From the NCBI RefSeq assembly GCF_001612785.1, contig NZ_BDBC01000020.1, positions 161,344-225,343 of the forward strand: 64,000 bases of DNA. Direction: 5' to 3'. The stretch is from Nocardia beijingensis NBRC 16342. GTDB taxonomy: Bacteria > Actinomycetota > Actinomycetes > Mycobacteriales > Mycobacteriaceae. The translations under genes and the position numbers were made by a program. This document shows positions 12,302 through 20,056 of this stretch, piece by piece (within the stretch, counting starts at the first letter, position 1; every line of letters starts with the position of its first letter). The notes beneath the pieces are model-generated. The model did no database searches. It saw only the letters and a list, made by a program, of their open reading frames with translations, and was not told where the DNA came from.

Positions 12302-12616
12302 TCAGGTCACAAAGCGACCTGAAGTTTGGTCAGCCCGAGGAGTTGTAGACACCGATTCGGTAACGATCACACGGCAGGCACTGCCCGTCACGTGATCGGC
12401 GGAGCGGAATCCGGCAACGGACCCGCAATCCCATACTTCCGCCCATCTCTTCGCATCGAGGATGCGAAGTCTTGCGCGACAAGCGGCCGAGCCCCACCGA
12501 GGGCGATCCGGTGCCGCACGCACGAAGCGTCGCGTTCCGGGGACATCAGCGTCCCCCACAACAAAACCACACAACAGCACATGGCCGTTTCGGCGAACGC
12601 ATACGAGCGTACGCCG
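12302..12616 (+). promoter_or_regulatory. Hairpin-rich 5' region of the lytic transglycosylase gene
   Basis: The 660-bp gap before the transglycosylase gene contains no supported ORF, but it does contain a row of foldable elements: TCAGGTC-N7-GACCTGA (12302-12322), a CGATCAC/GTGATCG stem with an inner GGCAG/CTGCC stem (12364-12398), a perfect 9-bp stem with 3-nt loop (12449-12469), GGGGAC-N6-GTCCCC (12539-12556), and a 10-bp arm with one mismatch (12591-12616). The first may be an operator. The others could be a structured mRNA leader. The conserved core of the c-di-AMP (ydaO) riboswitch was looked for and not seen. Confidence 0.4.
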
Positions 12617-12682
12617 CAGGATCCGTGCTGCCCAACCGCGGCCGGATCGAGTAAGTCCCCGATCAAGGAACCGATTCGAACC

Positions 12683-13321
12683 ATGCCTGACAGACGCCTT
12701 TCCGCCCTTCGTCGCCCCTCGCTCCGCGAAACCGTCACCGTCGGATTCGCCGCCGCCGGTGTCGTGGCCGTGGCCGCCTGCTCCGCGGCGTCCGTTGCCG
12801 ACAACAGCGTCCCGTCTCGCATCGCCATGGTGGCCGAGCAGCAGCCGGAGGCCGTCGCCGCTCCGGTCGCCGCCGAGGTCGCCGCGCCGGCCGCCGAGGC
12901 GATCCCCGCACCGATGCCCGCGCCCGCGCCTGCGCCTGCGCCGGCCCCCGCTCCCGCTCCCGAGCCTGCCCCGATGCCCGCCCCGGCCCCGCCGGTCTAC
13001 CCGGACAACCTGGACGGCTGGATCCGCCAGGCGCTGGACATCATGTCGGCGAACGGCATCCCCGGCACCTACAACGGCATCTACCGCAACATCATGCGTG
13101 AGTCGACCGGCAACCCCCAGGCCATCAACCTGTGGGACTCCAACGCGGCCATGGGCATCCCGTCCAAGGGCCTGCTCCAGGTGATCGACCCCACCTTCGC
13201 CGCCTACCACGTCGCCGGCACGCCCTTCGACATCTGGGATCCGGTCGCCAACATCGTCGCCGCCTGCAACTACGCGGCGCACCGCTACGGCTCGATGGAC
13301 AACGTCAGCAGCGCGTACTGA
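12683..13321 (+). CDS. Secreted lytic transglycosylase, SLT domain
   Basis: 212 residues. Residues 1-40 form a signal peptide or lipoprotein signal (VVAVAACSAAS). A flexible wall-spanning linker of Ala-Pro repeats (PAPAPAPAP, about 75-105) follows, then a compact SLT lysozyme-like domain to the end. NIMRESTGNP holds the catalytic Glu near residue 139, and GLLQVIDPTF and NIVAACNYAAHRYGS are the family's next motifs. The enzyme would cleave peptidoglycan glycan strands to 1,6-anhydro products. It resembles the short SLT proteins of Nocardia and Rhodococcus more than an Rpf. The start at 12683 gives the best signal peptide; an in-frame ATG at 12581 exists. Confidence 0.85.
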   Translation: MPDRRLSALRRPSLRETVTVGFAAAGVVAVAACSAASVADNSVPSRIAMVAEQQPEAVAAPVAAEVAAPAAEAIPAPMPAPAPAPAPAPAPAPEPAPMPAPAPPVYPDNLDGWIRQALDIMSANGIPGTYNGIYRNIMRESTGNPQAINLWDSNAAMGIPSKGLLQVIDPTFAAYHVAGTPFDIWDPVANIVAACNYAAHRYGSMDNVSSAY

Positions 13322-13336
13322 GCCATCCCGCCACGC

Positions 13337-13364
13337 AGCCTCCCCATCCACCGATGGGGAGGCT
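13337..13364 (+). terminator. Terminator after the transglycosylase gene
   Basis: 12-bp perfect stem (13337-13348 with 13353-13364) and a 4-nt loop, 16 bp after the stop; outer bases can extend it with a small bulge. Confidence 0.65.
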
Positions 13365-13493
13365 GTGGCGCTTTCCGGCCGATCGGCGCCGTCGGCCCGG
13401 CGCGTCCGTCCGGCTCCGGGCCGTGCGCCGGGCGATCGACGGGCCGAGCTCCGGCCATAATGGTCGGCACACCTGCGACCACTGGACATTGCC

Positions 13494-13808
13494 GTGACCG
13501 ACTACGCACACAGCGACGCGGCGGCCAAGAGCCGCGCCGAGAAGGCGCGCCGGCTGGCGACCTACCTCTGGCACCGAGGCATCACCGAATCCGAGGTGCT
13601 CGCGATGCCCGCGCCGGTTCGGCTCAAACTGGCCAGGGCCGCCGGGACGAATCCGCCGAGCACCGACGAGACCTGGACCGTGGCCGCGCGGCTGCTGACC
13701 GAGAAGGACGACTGGGCCGCCCGCCATCCGCGACATCCCGCGGCGCGGCGAGAGCACACCGACGAGAAACTGCTCTGGGTGAAGCCGCCGATCACGCCGT
13801 GGTCCTGA
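13494..13808 (+). CDS. Conserved hypothetical protein, 104 aa
   Basis: Starts at GTG with MTDYAHSDAAAKSRAEKARRLATYLW. A basic, helical N-terminal half carries YLWHRGITESEVLAMPAPVRLKLARAAG, followed by a Thr/Trp segment (DETWTVAARLL) and a hydrophobic end (LLWVKPPITPWS). No signal peptide or membrane segment is seen. I do not recognise a named domain; the middle looks like a small helical DNA- or protein-binding fold, but that is a guess. The codon usage is strongly GC3-biased, as in real genes here. Confidence 0.6.
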   Translation: MTDYAHSDAAAKSRAEKARRLATYLWHRGITESEVLAMPAPVRLKLARAAGTNPPSTDETWTVAARLLTEKDDWAARHPRHPAARREHTDEKLLWVKPPITPWS

Positions 13809-13812
13809 AGTT

Positions 13813-13827
13813 CAGCGTAAAACGCTG
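13813..13827. repeat. Short perfect inverted repeat upstream of the DUF1992 gene
   Basis: CAGCGT-AAA-ACGCTG, 4 bp after the preceding stop. A second foldable element, CCAC(G)TCTAC / GTAGAGTGG, spans 13842-13871, 31 bp before the next ATG. Either could be an operator or a small terminator. Confidence 0.3.
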
Positions 13828-13901
13828 TGCTGCAAGGCTTTCCACGTCTACTACAGACTTCCGTAGAGTGGAGTCATGCACCAGCGGACCCAGCCGTCGC
13901 G

Positions 13902-14429
13902 ATGACCGAGCGCAAGCCGCCGAAGCAGACCTTCGAATCGTGGGTCGACAAACAGATCCGCGAGGCGGCCGAGCGCGGCGAATTCGACAATCTGCCCGGC
14001 ACCGGCAAGCCGATTCCCGGCGTCGGCGCCACTCCCGACGAGGACTGGTGGCTGCGCGCGTATCTGCGCCGCGAAGGAGTCAGCGGTGACGCGCTGCTTC
14101 CTCCGTCGCTGTTGCTGCGACGCGATATCGAGCACCTGCCCGAGACCGTGCGCGACGCGACCGGCGAACGGGAGGTGCGTGCCGCCGTGAGCGAACTCAA
14201 CAAGCGCATCGTGGACTGGCTGCGGATGCCGCAAGGACCGTTCGTCCCGATCGCTCCGGTGAACGCGGACGAGATCGTCGAGCAATGGCGGCACGCGCGC
14301 GAAGCCGAGCGGCACCAGCGCGCGCGGCCCGGCAGTGCGGCCACCCGGACGCAGGACGACCGGACAGCGCCGCGCCCGCGCCGCCGGTGGTGGCATCGAT
14401 GGCGGCGGCACGACGCCGAAGCCGGATAG
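13902..14429 (+). CDS. DUF1992 (DnaJ-homologue subfamily C member 28-like) protein
   Basis: 175-residue cytoplasmic protein. Residues 1-70 hold the DUF1992 signature: WVDKQIREAAERGEFDNLPG, then GTGKPIPG and DEDWWLRAYLRREGVS. The middle is helical (LPPSLLLRRDIEHLPETVRD) and the last 35 residues are a basic Arg/Trp/His tail (RPRRRWWHRWRRH). The family is widespread in bacteria; its members lack a J domain and no reaction is known. The basic tail could bind RNA, DNA or membrane. The gene converges on the marR gene with 20 bp between stops. Confidence 0.8.
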   Translation: MTERKPPKQTFESWVDKQIREAAERGEFDNLPGTGKPIPGVGATPDEDWWLRAYLRREGVSGDALLPPSLLLRRDIEHLPETVRDATGEREVRAAVSELNKRIVDWLRMPQGPFVPIAPVNADEIVEQWRHAREAERHQRARPGSAATRTQDDRTAPRPRRRWWHRWRRHDAEAG

Positions 14430-14449
14430 CGGCGAGTGGCGTCCGGCGC

Positions 14450-14914
14450 TCAGGCGCCGAGTTCGGTGACCTGCTCCACCTCGGCGATCACCTTGTCCGC
14501 CAGCGCGCGCAGCGCCCGCGCCTCACCCGGCGTCATCAACTCGACGAAGACGCGACGGACCAGATCGACGTGATTGGGCGCGGCCCGCTCCAGCGCGACG
14601 CGCCCTTCCGGCGTGAGCTGCACGATGATGCCGCGGGCATCCTCTTCGGCGGGCCGCCGCTCGACCAGTCCGCGTGCGTCCATCCTGGCCAGATGCTTGG
14701 ACAACCGGCTCTTCTCCCAGCACACCTCGGTGGCCAGCTCCTTGGCGCGCAGGCACCCGTTGGGGGCCGCCGACAACGCCACCATCAACTCGTAGTCCGC
14801 CAGGGACAGGCCGTCCTCGGCCAGTCCGGCGGAGATCGCCCCGTCCAAACGCTGGCGCAGCCGCACGTAGGCCTGCCACGTCGCCTGCTCGTCGTCACTC
14901 AACCACCGGACCAT
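14450..14914 (-). CDS. MarR-family regulator
   Basis: 154 residues with the MarR winged-helix core: LSLADYELMVALSAAPNGCLRAKELATEVCWEKSRLSKHLARMDARGLVERR, then the wing DARGIIVQLTPEGR. Recognition-helix Arg and Lys are present. A Cys (CWEKSR) next to the recognition helix could be a redox sensor, as in OhrR or HypR, but its position differs from those proteins. The gene is divergent from a pirin gene 58 bp away, and an inverted repeat lies between them, so this protein probably controls the pirin. MarR/pirin pairs are common in actinomycetes and often respond to oxidants or electrophiles. Confidence 0.88.
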   Translation of the reverse strand: MVRWLSDDEQATWQAYVRLRQRLDGAISAGLAEDGLSLADYELMVALSAAPNGCLRAKELATEVCWEKSRLSKHLARMDARGLVERRPAEEDARGIIVQLTPEGRVALERAAPNHVDLVRRVFVELMTPGEARALRALADKVIAEVEQVTELGA

Positions 14915-14934
14915 GGGAATGAAGTGTAGTCACG

Positions 14935-14956
14935 GTTGGTTGACATGGACACCAAC
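14935..14956. promoter_or_regulatory. Candidate MarR operator
   Basis: Inverted repeat GTTGGT-N10-ACCAAC in the 58-bp gap between divergent marR and pirin genes, directly before the pirin ribosome site. Position and size fit a MarR dimer site that blocks both promoters. Confidence 0.5.
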
Positions 14957-14972
14957 TCCCGAGGAGGTCCCG

Positions 14973-15950
14973 ATGCCCGCCGTCACCGTTCCCGACATCA
15001 TGGTCCTGCCACGCCTCCCCCGCACCGACGCGACCCTGCGCGAACGGCCGGTCCGCAGCGTGGTCACCGCGCACCGACAGCGCGAAGGCGCCGGATTCGA
15101 GGTGCGCAGGCCGTTCCCCAGCATGGATCTGCGCACGGCCGATCCGTTCATCCTGCTCGATCAGATGGGCCCGGTCGCCTATGAACCGCACGAGGCCAAG
15201 GGCGCGCCGTGGCATCCGCACCGCGGCTTCGAGACGGTCACCTACATGCTCGACGGCACCATGGTGCACCACGACTCGCAGGGCGGCGGCGGCGTCATCG
15301 CCGAAGGCGACACCCAATGGATGACCGCGGGCTCCGGCATCCTGCACGACGAGGTCCCGCCGGAGGAGATGGTCGCCTCGGGCGGCTTGTTCCACGGCAT
15401 CCAACTCTGGGTGAACCTGCCGCGCGCGCTCAAGTTCGCCACGCCGCGCTACCAGGATCTGCGCGCTCGTGAACTGACCCTGGTGAGTTCGCACGACGGC
15501 GGCGCGCTGGTCCGCCTCATCGCCGGTGAGGTCGGCGGATTCACCGGTCCCGGTTCGACATACACCCCGATCGCCTACGCCCACGCGTCGATCACATCCG
15601 GCGGAATCCTGGAAACGCCGTGGCCGCAAGATTTCACGGCGATGGCGTACGTGCTGTCGGGCAGCGGCGCGGTCGGCGCGGAGCGCAGGCCACTGGCCGA
15701 GGGGCAGCTCGCCGTCTTCGGTCCGGGAGACGCGATCAGCGTGACCGCCGATGCGCGCCAAGACAATCGGACCGGGGCGCTGGAAGTCCTGCTGCTCGGT
15801 GGACGCCCGATCCGGGAACCGGTGGTGCAGTACGGGCCGTTCGTGATGAACACGCGCGCGGAGATCATCGAAGCGATGGAGGACTACCAGGCCGGGCGCA
15901 TGGGAAACATCCCCGCCGAACACATCCGCGGCGCCGGGACGACCGCCTGA
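14973..15950 (+). CDS. Pirin-family bicupin protein
   Basis: 325 residues, two cupin barrels. The N-terminal barrel carries the pirin metal motif WHPHRGFETVTYMLDGTMVHHDS (two His and Glu region), and the later SGGLFHGIQLWVNLP is the pirin signature. The C-terminal domain (about 170-290) is the pirin C cupin. Some pirins are quercetin 2,3-dioxygenases and others bind metabolic enzymes; which applies here cannot be seen. The ATG at 14973 follows GAGGAGGT; a longer frame from 14913 would overlap the marR start. Regulation by the divergent MarR is likely. Confidence 0.88.
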   Translation: MPAVTVPDIMVLPRLPRTDATLRERPVRSVVTAHRQREGAGFEVRRPFPSMDLRTADPFILLDQMGPVAYEPHEAKGAPWHPHRGFETVTYMLDGTMVHHDSQGGGGVIAEGDTQWMTAGSGILHDEVPPEEMVASGGLFHGIQLWVNLPRALKFATPRYQDLRARELTLVSSHDGGALVRLIAGEVGGFTGPGSTYTPIAYAHASITSGGILETPWPQDFTAMAYVLSGSGAVGAERRPLAEGQLAVFGPGDAISVTADARQDNRTGALEVLLLGGRPIREPVVQYGPFVMNTRAEIIEAMEDYQAGRMGNIPAEHIRGAGTTA

Positions 15951-16085
15951 GCGGCCGCACCGGGTGCGATCCCCTAATCCCCTAGTTCCGTCCCCCCGAG
16001 GTTGACAACGGAGCGGCCCGTCACAACAGTGGATGCGGCGTCCGGTCGGACGCCCATCCACCGCAGCAACCACACAGAGGAATAC

Positions 16086-16382
16086 ATGAACGTTCGCCGG
16101 CTCTCCGTCAGCGCGGCCGTCGCGGGATTGACCTTTCTCGCGGCTCCCGCCGCCCTAGCCGCCCCTCCGTCCGGATCCGCCGGAACCGGCTCCTCGGCCG
16201 TCGACACCGGCTCCGCCGCGACCGGCTCGGCCGGTCTGTCGCAGACCGGCTCGGCCGGTGGCGCCTACGCCAACTGCGACGACGCCCGCGCCGCCGGACA
16301 CGCGCCGCTGTTCCGCGGTGAGCCGGGCTACGGCCCGCACCTGGATCCCGACGGCGACGGCTTCGCCTGCCCGACGGTCTGA
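16086..16382 (+). CDS. Secreted excalibur calcium-binding domain protein
   Basis: 98 residues. A signal peptide at 1-26 ([11 protein letters not shown]) is followed by a Ser-Gly-Ala-Thr linker ([25 protein letters not shown]) and a C-terminal excalibur domain, [16 protein letters not shown]...[12 protein letters not shown]. Its DxDxDG loop would bind calcium, with two Cys forming a disulfide across it. Excalibur domains occur on exported nucleases and wall proteins; this one stands alone, so it may be a calcium-dependent wall or adhesion module. An AGAGGAA ribosome site precedes the ATG. Confidence 0.88.
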   Translation: MNVRRLSVSAAVAGLTFLAAPAALAAPPSGSAGTGSSAVDTGSAATGSAGLSQTGSAGGAYANCDDARAAGHAPLFRGEPGYGPHLDPDGDGFACPTV

Positions 16383-16391
16383 ACCGACCGC

Positions 16392-16437
16392 GAAACGACG
16401 ACACCCGGTGGGCACAGCCACCGGGTGTCGTCGTTTC
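16392..16437. terminator. Bidirectional terminator
   Basis: Perfect 20-bp stem (16392-16411 with 16418-16437) and 6-nt loop between two converging genes, ending in TTTC on the plus strand and with GAAA on the other side. Confidence 0.8.
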
Positions 16438-16443
16438 CGCAGC

Positions 16444-16665
16444 TCAGCGGAAGATCTTGAGCAGCACCAGCCCGACCACGACGGCGGCTGCGCCGATCAG
16501 GCTGTATTTCACCTTCGGCTCGTTCAGCTTCGAGACCACGATCTGCTTGGTGTCGTCCGCGATGCGATGCGGGTCCGCGCGTACCGCGAGTTCGTCGAGC
16601 GTGCTCGCCAGCCGAGTGCGGGCGGCCTCGATCTCCTGCTCGATCCGCTCGGTATCCCTTGCCAC
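16444..16665 (-). CDS. DUF3618 small membrane protein
   Basis: 73 residues. The N-terminal 45 form an amphipathic helix with the DUF3618 pattern ([33 protein letters not shown]). One transmembrane helix near the C-terminus ([19 protein letters not shown]) ends in a basic residue. The family is common in actinobacteria, often beside DUF1469/phage-holin-like proteins, and may stabilise membranes. No partner gene is adjacent here. An AGGAGGGT site precedes the start. No enzyme motif is present. Confidence 0.85.
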   Translation of the reverse strand: MARDTERIEQEIEAARTRLASTLDELAVRADPHRIADDTKQIVVSKLNEPKVKYSLIGAAAVVVGLVLLKIFR

Positions 16666-16830
16666 GTTCCACCCTCCTGTTGTCGATTGCCGCGCCCGGT
16701 GCGCGAATCACGCCGCACGCTCGGCCGTTCGCGCAGCACCCGGGCACGCGGACGAGTCTATCCGCCGCCACGCGGCGCGATCCGGCCGCGCGCTGATCTC
16801 CGGTCGGAACCTTCGGATACCGTGCTGGAG

Positions 16831-17304
16831 GTGACCACCAACCAACGACTCTCCCCGGGCGACACCGCCCCCGACTTCACCCTCCCCGACGCCGACGGCA
16901 AGAACGTCTCGCTGTCGGACTACCGCGGTCGCAAGGTGATCGTGTACTTCTACCCCGCCGCGAGCACGCCCGGCTGCACCAAGCAGGCCTGCGATTTCCG
17001 CGACAACCTGGCCGACCTGGACGGCGCAGGCATCGACGTGGTCGGCATCTCGCCGGACAAGCCCGCCAAGCTGGCCAAGTTCCGCGACACGGAGGGGCTG
17101 ACCTTCCCGCTGCTGTCGGATCCCGATCGCGCCGTGCTGACCGCCTGGGGCGCGTACGGCGAGAAGACCATGTACGGCAAGACTGTCGTCGGCGTCATCC
17201 GCTCGACCTTCCTGGTGGACGAAGCGGGCAAGATCGCCCTCGCGCAGTACAACGTCCGCGCCACAGGTCACGTCGCCAAGCTGCGCCGCGACCTGTCGGT
17301 GTAG
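16831..17304 (+). CDS. bcp: Thioredoxin-dependent thiol peroxidase (Bcp/PrxQ)
   Basis: 157 residues with the thioredoxin-like AhpC/TSA fold. The peroxidatic Cys is in [13 protein letters not shown], and a second Cys five residues later (C-x4-C) is the resolving Cys of the atypical 2-Cys PrxQ class. The conserved [14 protein letters not shown] opening and FYP-x-STPGCT active site are intact. It reduces hydrogen peroxide and organic or lipid hydroperoxides with thioredoxin. I used GTG at 16831; an in-frame GTG lies 9 bp upstream. It stands alone, with a hairpin after the stop. Confidence 0.92.
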   Translation: MTTNQRLSPGDTAPDFTLPDADGKNVSLSDYRGRKVIVYFYPAASTPGCTKQACDFRDNLADLDGAGIDVVGISPDKPAKLAKFRDTEGLTFPLLSDPDRAVLTAWGAYGEKTMYGKTVVGVIRSTFLVDEAGKIALAQYNVRATGHVAKLRRDLSV

Positions 17305-17321
17305 CTGCCTGGCAGCGAAAA

Positions 17322-17346
17322 GCCCGGCGCCGCAGGGGCGCCGGGC
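17322..17346. terminator. Bidirectional terminator
   Basis: 10-bp GC stem (17322-17331 with 17337-17346) and a 5-nt loop between converging bcp and the next gene. Confidence 0.6.
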
Positions 17347-17360
17347 CGGAGTCGGGTGGA

Positions 17361-18587
17361 TCAAGCCTGCAATACCTGCTGGGCGGCCCATTGCGCCATC
17401 AGGCGAAGGTGCTCGTCCCACCAGTCCGCCGCTTCCGGGGTGAACGCCGCGGGCGGTGGGGCCTCACCGGGGAACAGCAACGCGCCGTCGGGCGCGCCCA
17501 CCTGGCGATCGGACGGGATTCCGGTCCCCGGGACGAGCGGCTCCGGCGCCTCTTGCTCCGGCGCGGCCGGGGCATCGGCGGCGACCAGCGGCAGCGGATG
17601 GTGCCGCGGGACCTGTCCCCAGCGCTGGTCCGGAAGCCACACCCCGGTCGTGGTGGCGTCGCCACCGTGCGGGCCGTCGAACGACTCGTCCGCCTCGGTG
17701 TCGGCCGGCCGGACCGGCTCCACCGGATGCGTCGCTCCGGCGCCCTCGATCCTGGCGTCGGTCACGACGGTCGGCACCGACCGGGAGGAATCGTTCAGCA
17801 GGTAGCTGCCGCCGATGACCATGCCGCTGGCCAGCACACCGGCCGCGGCGAACACCGCGACCCCGCCGCGCGGCCGAGCCGGCTCGCTCGCGGGCTTGGC
17901 ATAGCTGTCCTGTTCCAGCCGTGCGCTCAACGCCGCGCCCGCGGCGGAGGCGAAAGCGCCTACCGTGCAGGGGATCACCGGAGCCCCGAATTTCTCGACC
18001 GCCGTCAGCACGGCCGAGCCCGCGCCCGCCGAGCCGATCAGCGCCACCGCGTCGGGCCGCGCGCCGGCCGCGTCCAGCTGATCCCACGCGGCCGTGACAC
18101 CCATGCCGAGCGATCGCGGGGTCGCCCGGCCCGCCTGCCCCACGGCGGCGAGCACCCGGCGGCGGCCCCGGTCGACCAAGGTGAACGCGTGGTGCCCTGG
18201 CACCACCTCGCACACCAGGAGGTTGTCGTAGGCGTCGAGCCACGTCATCATGCTCGCCACGCTCAGGTGGGCGGATTTCACCGAGACCATCGAAGCGCTG
18301 TGCCACCGGCCCGCCGCCAACCTGGTCACGATGGCGCGCCGCTCGGCGGCGTCGCGATAGGCGACCGCCACGCCACCGACTTCTCGCTCCGCGCCGAGCC
18401 CAGCGGCCACGGCGTCCAGCGCGGCCTCCACCGCCGCGGCCACGTCCGCCTTGCTGTCGCCACCGGTTCGCTCGACCCGGCGCAGCAGCACCCGATCGGC
18501 CAGCTTCCTGCCGTCGGCCAGCGCCACCGCGTGCACGGCACCGCGTTCGGTCGAAACGCCGAGAGTCACCACAGATTCAGCTACCAC
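17361..18587 (-). CDS. Single-pass membrane protein, DUF7159-like
   Basis: 408 residues. The N-terminal 220 residues look like a nucleotide-binding fold of the actin/Hsp70 type in outline: VVTLGVSTERGAVHAVAL at the start and VALIGSAGAGSAVL later, each a beta hairpin with glycine turns. One transmembrane helix follows (about 235-255, VFAAAGVLASGMVIGGSYLL). The rest is a Pro/Ala/Asp-rich disordered tail ending in a helix (WWDEHLRLMAQWAAQQVLQA). This matches the layout of mycobacterial/nocardial DUF7159 proteins, whose role is unknown. Family naming is from memory of that layout; the ATPase-fold idea is inference. Confidence 0.6.
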   Translation of the reverse strand: MVAESVVTLGVSTERGAVHAVALADGRKLADRVLLRRVERTGGDSKADVAAAVEAALDAVAAGLGAEREVGGVAVAYRDAAERRAIVTRLAAGRWHSASMVSVKSAHLSVASMMTWLDAYDNLLVCEVVPGHHAFTLVDRGRRRVLAAVGQAGRATPRSLGMGVTAAWDQLDAAGARPDAVALIGSAGAGSAVLTAVEKFGAPVIPCTVGAFASAAGAALSARLEQDSYAKPASEPARPRGGVAVFAAAGVLASGMVIGGSYLLNDSSRSVPTVVTDARIEGAGATHPVEPVRPADTEADESFDGPHGGDATTTGVWLPDQRWGQVPRHHPLPLVAADAPAAPEQEAPEPLVPGTGIPSDRQVGAPDGALLFPGEAPPPAAFTPEAADWWDEHLRLMAQWAAQQVLQA

Positions 18588-18806
18588 TGATCACGCCTTC
18601 CCTCTGTGCATTGACCGAGCTCACGGGCTTGCCGAAAGCCATGAGCCCCATGGATTCCCCTGCTCGGAACACACGTCGCGATGCACGCGCGCTCGGTATA
18701 GGTTCGATGCCGCATCGGTTACGGATGGGTAGCGGAAATCCAGCCGACTGGACGGGAACGACGGATGCGCGTATCGCACGCTTGTCCCTACCGTTAGCCT
18801 GGATGC

Positions 18807-19505
18807 GTGGAAGTACGCGCGGAGGCCAGGGTGAAGCACCGTCTGGACCCTGCGTTGGAGCTGCAGGCCGACCCACAGGAGCTCATGCCGCGACGCCGGC
18901 CGACGCAGGAACGTAGCAAACGAAAGTTCGACGCCTTACTCCAGGCGTCCAGGGAACTGCTCGTCGAGGTCGGGTTCGAGTCGTTCACCTGTGAAGAGGT
19001 GGCGGCAAGGGCGGAGGTGCCGATCGGCACGCTGTATCAGTTCTTCGCCAACAAGTACGTCATCGTCTGTGAGCTGAATCGCCAAGACCTGGTTGCCGTT
19101 TCCCAGGAGCTGGCCGACTTCCACGGTGAGATTCCCTCGCTGGACTGGTTGCGGCACATGAACCAGTTCGTCGACCACCTGGCCAACCTCTGGATGACCG
19201 ACCCGTCCCGGCGGGAGGTGTGGCTGGCCATGCAGTCCACGCCGTCCACCCGGGCTACCGGGGCGATCCACGAGAAGCAGTTCGCCGAGGTCGTCTCGCA
19301 GATGCTGCGCCCGCTCACGCCGCGCACGCCGCGGGCACGGCGCACCATGATGGCCGAAGTGCTGGTGCACGTGGTCTATTCGATGCTCAACTTCTCCGTG
19401 CAGGACGAGCAGAGCAGCGCCGAAGCGGTCGCCGAACTCAAGCGGCTGATGGTCGCCTACCTGCTGGTCGCGGAGAAGGAATCCCGCACCGGCGGCCAAG
19501 GATAA
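18807..19505 (+). CDS. TetR-family regulator
   Basis: 232 residues. An N-terminal extension of about 28 residues precedes the TetR helix-turn-helix: RRRPTQERSKRKFDALLQASRELL, then FTCEEVAARAEVPIGTLYQFFANK. The C-terminal domain is helical with a Trp/Arg-rich segment. The gene starts at GTG; an ATG at 18885 (MPRRRPTQ) would remove the extension and cannot be excluded. It converges on acpS. It is close to fas-acpS, but its sequence is not the FasR type as I remember it, so I do not call it the fas regulator. Confidence 0.82.
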   Translation: MEVRAEARVKHRLDPALELQADPQELMPRRRPTQERSKRKFDALLQASRELLVEVGFESFTCEEVAARAEVPIGTLYQFFANKYVIVCELNRQDLVAVSQELADFHGEIPSLDWLRHMNQFVDHLANLWMTDPSRREVWLAMQSTPSTRATGAIHEKQFAEVVSQMLRPLTPRTPRARRTMMAEVLVHVVYSMLNFSVQDEQSSAEAVAELKRLMVAYLLVAEKESRTGGQG

Positions 19506-19507
19506 CC

Positions 19508-19535
19508 GGTGGTCCCGGCCGCGACCGGGACCACC
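19508..19535. terminator. Bidirectional terminator
   Basis: Perfect 11-bp stem (19508-19518 with 19525-19535) and 6-nt loop between converging tetR and acpS, immediately after the tetR stop. Confidence 0.7.
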
Positions 19536-19542
19536 GCGCTGC

Positions 19543-19980
19543 TCAACCGGCGCTGTCGCGGCCTTCGATGAGGTCGGCCAGCTCGCCCGGGTCCTCCAGC
19601 ACCACCATGGCGGCGGCGGTGTCGCCGTCGTGCGTCAGCGAGAGGTGGACCCGCACCCGAGGCAGGAATTCCGCGGCCAGGCCGTGCAGCTTGATGCTCG
19701 GCCTGCCCCACGCGTCGTTGACCACCTCGATCAGCGGATACGGGTTGTCCCCGATCTGCGGGCGGCGGGCGAACCGCGACGACGCCCATGCTTTGAGCAC
19801 CGCCTCCTTCGCCGCCCACCGCGCCGCGTAGCTGCGCGCCGGGTCGGTCCCTTTGCTCTGGCAGTAGCGCCGCTCTCCCGCGGTGAAACTTTCCCGGAGC
19901 ATGGTCGTTCCGGCGCGTTCGAGCTGTTCGGCGAACTCGGAGATGGTCACCAAGTCCAAGCCGATACCGAGGATCGTCAT
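19543..19980 (-). CDS. acpS: Holo-[acyl-carrier-protein] synthase
   Basis: 145 residues. AcpS transfers 4'-phosphopantetheine from CoA to a serine of an acyl carrier protein. Motif 1 ILGIGLDLVTISEF has the Mg-binding Asp, and motif 2 RWAAKEAVLKAW has the second metal ligand Glu and the Lys. The C-terminal HLSLTHDGDTAAA is the last conserved strand. It follows fas by 76 bp on the same strand, as in mycobacteria, where AcpS modifies the carrier domain of the type I synthase. The fas gene here has no phosphopantetheinyl transferase domain of its own, so this enzyme is needed in trans. Confidence 0.94.
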   Translation of the reverse strand: MTILGIGLDLVTISEFAEQLERAGTTMLRESFTAGERRYCQSKGTDPARSYAARWAAKEAVLKAWASSRFARRPQIGDNPYPLIEVVNDAWGRPSIKLHGLAAEFLPRVRVHLSLTHDGDTAAAMVVLEDPGELADLIEGRDSAG

Positions 19981-20056
19981 AGGCGGGCAGCCTACGACGT
20001 GCCCGGCGCGCCCGCGCGCGGACCCGGCGCGGCGAGTTGCCCCGCCGCGCTTCCGG

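Noticed and set aside
12302..12682. c-di-AMP (ydaO) riboswitch before the transglycosylase gene
   Set aside because: The leader folds into several hairpins, but the conserved core of this class (the GCCGAAUCCGUCAGC-like segment near the 3' side) is not present, and the gene is an SLT protein rather than an Rpf.
12899..12999. Ala-Pro coding repeat as a DNA tandem repeat or CRISPR
   Set aside because: The repeat is only GCGCCTGCGCC-type codons of a proline-alanine linker inside the transglycosylase gene; no spacers.
18807..19505. TetR gene next to acpS-fas as the FasR regulator
   Set aside because: It converges on acpS instead of facing fas, and its sequence differs from the FasR I remember; proximity alone is not evidence.
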